Shown here in pieces: positions 59,673 through 64,000 of a stretch of 64,000 nt of DNA. Origin of the DNA: Pseudomonas sp. FP198 (lineage in GTDB: Bacteria > Pseudomonadota > Gammaproteobacteria > Pseudomonadales > Pseudomonadaceae); NCBI RefSeq assembly GCF_030687895.1, contig NZ_CP117452.1, forward strand, positions 5,759,501-5,823,500, read 5' to 3'. The notes beneath the pieces are model-generated. The model was not told the origin of the DNA, made no database searches, and was given only the letters and a program-made list of their open reading frames with translations. Each line of letters begins with the position of its first letter. The stretch's first letter is position 1. Made by a program: the position numbers and the translations under genes.

Positions 59673-61823
59673 TCAGCTCGCGGCCATGCGAGCCTTGCGC
59701 TTGCGCCGACTGATCAGGGCCAGCACCACGGCCACCACCAGCACCGCGCCACCCACCTCCAACCCTGTCTTGAACGGCCGCAGCGCCGAGCGAATCGGCG
59801 TCAGGGCCTGAGTGACATAGCGCTTGTCCGCCTGGTCGAATGCCGGTTCCTCGCACTGACGACCGAAATCCCAGGCCCATTCCACGTAGGGGCCGTCCTT
59901 CACGTAACGCTGATACAGCGCGCTTTGTTCTTCGAGGCTTGAGTTGTACCCCACCGCCCTGCACAGCACCGCGGCAAACGCCTGGCTGGTGTGCGGCAGA
60001 TGATCGGCGGCCTGACTGGCCAGCGCCGTGGCGACAAAACGGTAATGGTAACGCATGTCCGGTTGAGCGGCGCTGGCCTGCTGGCGCTGGACCTCGCCGT
60101 CGGCCACCAGCGGCCCGACCTTCAGCTCCACCGGCTCAAAACTGTAGTTGCCGTCCAGGCTGGCGTAATCCGGCGCCATTTCGTAGCCCAGCAACTGCAT
60201 TCCTGATCTGCGCGCGATCACCGACGCCTTGAAATACGCCTCGGCCCGGCTGGTCGGCCACCATTTGGATTCCGCATCCTGGCGCAACTGCCCATAGGTA
60301 CGGGCCTTGTCCTGCAGCTCGGGATGGTCGAAATAAGCCGGCGCCTCGTCGTAGCGTCCTTCGCGCAGCAAACGACGCCCCAGCAGGTTGCGCAGGTTCG
60401 CCGCCACCGACAACTGCACGTAGTTGTCTCGATCTTCCTGGCTCAACGGCGGCGGTGCCGGGACCTGGGCGTCAACGTACTGCTTGAGCTCCTCCACGGT
60501 CAGTACACGCTCGGCGACCGTCGCGGCGTCGTACCAATAGTTGTTCTGGCCGCGATAAAGCTGGTCGAAAGCCTGCAGGTAGTCGCCTCTCTGCAAGGCC
60601 AGGATCGCGCTTTCGCCTTCGACCCGGCACTTGGGTTGTACCGTCTCGTAGTCCCAATCCGGCGTACGGCGGTCGCCCCAGGATTCGTCCTTCGGAAAGG
60701 CCTGGGCGGCCTTGGCATAGGCGGCGGCCGCAGCGGATTTATCGCCTTCGCGCAGCGCGAGCTTGGCCCTTACCCACCACGCCAGTCCGCTGTCGCCGGC
60801 CTTTTGTGCAAAGGCTTTCGCGCTGTCGTAGTCAGCGTGTTGATAACTCACTGCCGCCAGGCGGTCGGCATCATCGAGGTTGCCCTGGGCGCTGGCTTGC
60901 AACAGCTTGAGAAGGGTTTTCTCGCCGGAGGGCTCTTCGCCGTCCCACCAGCCGACGCGGCTGAGCAGATAAGCAGTCACCAGGCGCTGCACGGCCTTGG
61001 CCTTGAGCAATTCGCCCAAACGCTCCTCCGACTCGACGCTGAGGCCGCCCGCCAACTGCAGCAGCGAACTGTAGCCGACCGGGGAGCCCTGCAGATTCTG
61101 GGTCGCATACAGTCCAATGGCACTGTCCCAGTCATCGGCGGTGTAGGCCACCCTGGCTTCTTCGCCCAGACTGGCGACGCCCAGCTCCAGCGGGTCGCTG
61201 AAGCCGGCGATAGTCAATTCGCGAGCCTGGCGAAACGCCTGCCGCGCCTGATCCCGCAAGGCAGCCGGTTCGCCACGGCCAGCCTCGGTGCTCATGGCGA
61301 ACAGCGCCCGCCCCAGGGAGTACGCCGCCCAGGTACTGCGCAACCGACGCTCGTCAGCCGGCAGCGCCAGCAGTTGTTGGAACGATTCGGCTGCGCGCAG
61401 ATGATCGCCGGCGTTGAACGCTGCCGCTCCGATTGCGTACAGCCGCAGCTCGGCGGGGAGATTGGCCGCTTCGGCGGCGACCTGCTCGATATCGCCGATT
61501 GCCCGCAAGCGCTCCACAACGGCTTGCTGCGGTGGCGTCAGGCCAAGCTGTTCGGCCTTGTTGCGTTGCTCCACGTAGGAAGACACATCGTCGTAGCTGT
61601 AGTCAGGGTTGCGTGTCGCCTCCGTAGCCGGCTTCAATCCGGCGATGGCCTGACCAAGACGACTGACCTCGAAGCGAAAGCTGCCCTCGGGCAGCTCCGC
61701 CAGAGACTGGGCCCGGTTATCCAGCAGGCGCATCGGAAAATCCGGCCCGCAGGCCAATGCCTGGCACAGCGGTAAACCGAGGCTCAGGCACAGCAGGCGA
61801 CGAGGCCACTTACGGGTAGACAT
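59673..61823 (-). CDS. Large exported TPR-like protein with C-terminal membrane anchor
   Basis: A 716-residue protein I cannot assign. MSTRKWPRRLLCLSLGLPLC with QALACGPDFP is a signal peptide, cleavable before or at the cysteine. The body is rich in alanine and paired helices resembling tetratricopeptide or Sel1-like repeats (LRLYAIGAAAFNAGDHLRAA, LALREGDKSAAAAAYAKAAQ). It ends with one helix (VGGAVLVVAVVLALISRRKR) and basic residues. It thus faces the periplasm and is anchored at the C-terminus. It overlaps the DUF3142 lipoprotein gene by 14 bp, so the two are coupled and probably partners. Confidence 0.7.
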   Translation of the reverse strand: MSTRKWPRRLLCLSLGLPLCQALACGPDFPMRLLDNRAQSLAELPEGSFRFEVSRLGQAIAGLKPATEATRNPDYSYDDVSSYVEQRNKAEQLGLTPPQQAVVERLRAIGDIEQVAAEAANLPAELRLYAIGAAAFNAGDHLRAAESFQQLLALPADERRLRSTWAAYSLGRALFAMSTEAGRGEPAALRDQARQAFRQARELTIAGFSDPLELGVASLGEEARVAYTADDWDSAIGLYATQNLQGSPVGYSSLLQLAGGLSVESEERLGELLKAKAVQRLVTAYLLSRVGWWDGEEPSGEKTLLKLLQASAQGNLDDADRLAAVSYQHADYDSAKAFAQKAGDSGLAWWVRAKLALREGDKSAAAAAYAKAAQAFPKDESWGDRRTPDWDYETVQPKCRVEGESAILALQRGDYLQAFDQLYRGQNNYWYDAATVAERVLTVEELKQYVDAQVPAPPPLSQEDRDNYVQLSVAANLRNLLGRRLLREGRYDEAPAYFDHPELQDKARTYGQLRQDAESKWWPTSRAEAYFKASVIARRSGMQLLGYEMAPDYASLDGNYSFEPVELKVGPLVADGEVQRQQASAAQPDMRYHYRFVATALASQAADHLPHTSQAFAAVLCRAVGYNSSLEEQSALYQRYVKDGPYVEWAWDFGRQCEEPAFDQADKRYVTQALTPIRSALRPFKTGLEVGGAVLVVAVVLALISRRKRKARMAAS

Positions 61824-63003
61824 TCATTCCTCCTTGGTCGATTTTTGTACAGCGCGCCCAGCCGATCGCCCGTTGGGCGCCGGCAGCCAAGCGGCCTTCC
61901 TGGATGCGGGTGAAGGTAAGCAGTCCGGGGGTTTGTTGCAACGTATAACCAGCCAAGGCATCGACGCCATCACACCCGCCCACGGCGAGTGTCAGCCGCT
62001 GCGGCCAGGCGCTGTCGAGATTGCCCTGGTTCACCAGCCGGATGTCATAGAGCCCGCCCTGCTCTTGCAGGTGCAGGGCCAGTTGACTGTCCAGGCGATC
62101 ACCACGCGCCACCGCGCCAAGAGTGGCCAGGCTCCAGGCGCGCCGGTCCCCCGCCAGCGGCAGGCGAAACCAGATCAATCCGGCCAGATGCTCTGGCGGC
62201 TCGGCGCGCAGGTGCGCGACAAGCCCGGCCACTTGTTGTGGATCGGCGAACAGCTCCCGGCGCTCGCCGCCACGGTCGATGGGCACTTCGCTCTCCACCA
62301 TCGGTGCGCCGTTTTCTTCGGTCAGCAGCGCCACGCCATAGGCCGGCAGGGCCAGGTAGAACGGTCGTGTGGTGAGGTCGCCCCAGCGTTCGGCCCAACG
62401 TTGAGCCTGGCTGGGATCGAACAGCCCCTGACGCGGATCGCTGACCGCGTGTACCTGCAGGACGCTGCTGTCCACAACCTTTAACAGACCGGGCAACTCG
62501 GGGCTGTCGAGCCAGGCCGGCAGTGCGGTGATGCTGAGCTGCAAGGCGGCCGGCAAAGCCTGCCGCAAGCGGACAAGAAAATCCCGATAGGCTGGCAGCC
62601 GTGCGTTACCGGCGTCGTGGTCGATCTCGATGCCCATCGGCGCCAGGCCCAGGGCTCGCCAGTCGGCCAGCACTTGCTGGATCCGCGAGATTATTTCGTC
62701 CTGATCGAGGGATTTGAGCTGGCCATCCAGGCGAATCACCGCGATCAACGGCCGACCGTCAGCCTTGAGCAATGCCGGATCGATCCGCGCGTGGCTCCAG
62801 CCGGCGCCCGGAAAGGCTTGCAGCGCCAGCACCCGCAGGCTGGAAAAGTCCGCACGGCTCTGGCTCAGCGCCAGTTCGTGGGCCGGCGTCCACTGGCGTT
62901 GCCAGATATAAAGTTGCTGATCGAGGGCAGGCGGAGGGGGCTGGTCGCAGCCGCTCAAAAACAACGCGGCGAAGGTCAGCGTCAGCCTGTGGATAAAAGT
63001 CAT
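61810..63003 (-). CDS. DUF3142 family lipoprotein
   Basis: A 397-residue lipoprotein. MTFIHRLTLTFAALFLSGC is a signal peptide with the lipobox LSGC. The mature protein begins DQPPPPALDQQLYIWQRQWT and has a TIM-barrel-like pattern (VRFL-type LRVLALQAFPGAGW, APMGIEIDHDAGNARLPAYR with acidic residues where glycosidases have catalytic ones). DUF3142 has been linked to GH-like barrels, with no proven substrate known to me. A GTG start at 63018 is an alternative. It is followed by the TPR-like gene with overlap. A perfect DnaA box lies across its signal peptide codons at 62988-62996. Confidence 0.8.
   Translation of the reverse strand: MTFIHRLTLTFAALFLSGCDQPPPPALDQQLYIWQRQWTPAHELALSQSRADFSSLRVLALQAFPGAGWSHARIDPALLKADGRPLIAVIRLDGQLKSLDQDEIISRIQQVLADWRALGLAPMGIEIDHDAGNARLPAYRDFLVRLRQALPAALQLSITALPAWLDSPELPGLLKVVDSSVLQVHAVSDPRQGLFDPSQAQRWAERWGDLTTRPFYLALPAYGVALLTEENGAPMVESEVPIDRGGERRELFADPQQVAGLVAHLRAEPPEHLAGLIWFRLPLAGDRRAWSLATLGAVARGDRLDSQLALHLQEQGGLYDIRLVNQGNLDSAWPQRLTLAVGGCDGVDALAGYTLQQTPGLLTFTRIQEGRLAAGAQRAIGWARCTKIDQGGMNVYP
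62988..62996 (-). promoter_or_regulatory. Isolated perfect DnaA box
   Basis: TTATCCACA on the minus strand, in the signal-peptide codons of the DUF3142 gene. On its own it carries little weight. Confidence 0.35.
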
Positions 63004-63063
63004 GAAGCGCAGCCACACCGGGAAAAGGCTGGCAGATTAACGTTTCCGAGGCTCCACAGAAAC

Positions 63064-63095
63064 AAGTGGCGAGCGCAACTGCACGCTCGCCACTT
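63064..63095 (-). terminator. Hairpin after the glutathione S-transferase gene
   Basis: AAGTGGCGAGCG and CGCTCGCCACTT form a 12 bp perfect stem with an 8 nt loop, 13 bp past the stop. The T-run after it on minus is short (GTTTCTG), so termination may be partial. Confidence 0.7.
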
Positions 63096-63107
63096 TGTGC
63101 CTGTTGC

Positions 63108-63734
63108 TCAGGCCTCTTTTTGCAAGCCGACAATGGTACGCGGCATCCCCACGAACCCAGGCAAGGCTTCGATCCGCGCCAGCCACGCGCGCACATGGGC
63201 GTAGTCCTGCAGCGAAACGTTGCCTTCTGGCGCATGGGCGATATAGCTGTAGCCTGCGATGTCGGCGACGGTCGGAGTTTCACCGACCAGATAGGCGCTG
63301 TTGCTCAGTTCCTGGTCGATGACCTTGAGCAGGTTGTGGGAGCGCGCGATCACATCCTCGGCGTTATGAGAAGCACCGAACACGGTGATCAGGCGCGCGG
63401 TGGCCGGCCCGGCATGCAATGGCCCGGCCGCTACCGACAACCAGCGCTGGACGCGAGCGGCGCCGACCGGGTCCGTTGGCAGCCAGCGGCCCTCGCCGTA
63501 CTTGTTTGCCAGGTACACCAGAATGGCGTTGGAGTCGGCCAGTACCACACCGTTATCATCGATCACCGGTACTTGGCCGAACGGGTTGATCGCGAGGAAA
63601 TCCGCTTGTTTGTGCGCGCCCTTGGCCAGGTCGACAAAATTGACCTCGACCGGCAACTCAAGCAAGGAAAGCATCAGCTGGACACGGTGCGCATGGCCGG
63701 ACAGTGGGAAGTGATAGAGCTTGATAGGGTTCAT
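63108..63734 (-). CDS. Glutathione S-transferase family protein
   Basis: A 208-residue GST. The thioredoxin-like N-terminal domain has [20 protein letters not shown] (glutathione-activating Ser/Tyr region), [14 protein letters not shown] with the cis-proline, and [16 protein letters not shown] (the glutathione gamma-glutamyl site). The helical C-terminal domain has [18 protein letters not shown]. Cytoplasmic, likely a detoxification or reductase role. GGAG 6 bp before the ATG at 63734 fixes the start. It is divided from the LysR gene fragment by 124 bp. Confidence 0.93.
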   Translation of the reverse strand: MNPIKLYHFPLSGHAHRVQLMLSLLELPVEVNFVDLAKGAHKQADFLAINPFGQVPVIDDNGVVLADSNAILVYLANKYGEGRWLPTDPVGAARVQRWLSVAAGPLHAGPATARLITVFGASHNAEDVIARSHNLLKVIDQELSNSAYLVGETPTVADIAGYSYIAHAPEGNVSLQDYAHVRAWLARIEALPGFVGMPRTIVGLQKEA

Positions 63735-63858
63735 GGTCGACTCCGCCGAGAATGACGCCATCGGTTTGCGGCGTCGATGGAGTCATCTTCTGCTCAAGCA
63801 CGGAGCTATGGAATCACCTTCAAACGCAATCCATTATTTCTGCAGGCGAAACAATGTG

Positions 63859-64000
63859 TCAGTTCTTCAAGGCTGGATGTTCTCGTATCGCACTCACCAT
63901 GAAGTCGACAAAACTGCGAACCCGCGCCGGCGCATTGCGCCCGCCCTGATACACCACGTGGATTGGCAATGGCGGCAGCTCGAAAGCGGCCAGGACGATT
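63859..64000 (-). CDS. LysR-type regulator, C-terminal fragment at window edge
   Basis: Only the last 46 or 47 codons are present. The translated end, LAAFELPPLPIHVVYQGGRN then APARVRSFVDFMVSAI, is the typical final strand-helix of LysR effector domains (the VYP-x(n)-R-FVDF pattern of the CrgA/AaeR-like branch). The gene continues beyond the window. It is on the same strand as, and upstream of, the glutathione S-transferase gene. Confidence 0.85.
   Translation of the reverse strand, partial: IVLAAFELPPLPIHVVYQGGRNAPARVRSFVDFMVSAIREHPALKN

Overview
This 64 kb window looks like chromosomal DNA of a Pseudomonas of the fluorescens group. It is GC-rich and tightly packed. It carries about a dozen inverted-pair REP elements of the classic fluorescens type, and its gene neighbourhoods (purEK, aspA, pycA/pycB/pycR, uvrD, pdxY, cls/cfa/lpd) match my memory of Pseudomonas synteny near the replication origin. 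Origin proximity is inferred from that synteny. It is supported by sequence seen here: two perfect copies and one variant of the ParB centromere site parS, and six perfect TTATCCACA DnaA boxes, three of them packed into one 103 bp stretch.

Layout. 1-5.2 kb: an MFS transporter cut by the window edge, a thioesterase, a hexose-6-phosphate mutarotase, small envelope proteins, and purE-purK behind a terminator-like leader hairpin. 5.5-14.7 kb: amino acid and polyamine catabolism (LysR regulator, aspA, an alanine/glycine:cation symporter, cytoplasmic asparaginase, an AraC regulator, an acetylpolyamine amidohydrolase-like deacetylase with a PotF-type binding protein). 14.8-21 kb: a MocR regulator divergent from a PaiB-like gene and two GNAT acetyltransferases, then a homocysteine S-methyltransferase divergent from an amino-acid ABC importer that lacks an ATPase gene. 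21-24.5 kb: a more accessory-looking stretch with a multi-hairpin repeat, a DUF6124 gene and an autotransporter. 24.5-36.8 kb: two-subunit pyruvate carboxylase with its LysR regulator, an RpiR/HexR-type regulator, a GGDEF-EAL protein, uvrD and a Tim44-like protein. 36.9-41.4 kb: a SUKH protein, a CPA2 antiporter, a second thioesterase, pdxY and a DUF3301 protein.

41.4-48.5 kb is a zinc-limitation island. It has two COG0523 GTPases (one ZigA-like), DUF1826, two unknown small secreted proteins, a zinc-independent GTP cyclohydrolase (FolE2) and a second Znu-type ABC importer, with two Zur-box palindromes. In this sequence the importer ATPase is frameshifted, and folE2 has an indel at its 3' end. 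48.6-51.8 kb holds DUF3617, cardiolipin synthase and cyclopropane fatty acid synthase, with a striking palindrome in the cfa leader.

52.0-58.0 kb is the most unusual unit: a four-gene, overlap-coupled operon encoding a large polytopic SPFH protein, a histidine-rich HflC-like SPFH protein, an HflK-like SPFH protein and a P1B-type metal ATPase. It suggests a membrane-microdomain metal-handling complex. It is followed by a divergent dihydrolipoamide dehydrogenase, an envelope TPR-like protein paired with a DUF3142 lipoprotein, a glutathione S-transferase and the 3' end of a LysR gene. No rRNA, tRNA, CRISPR array, prophage or complete insertion sequence was seen.
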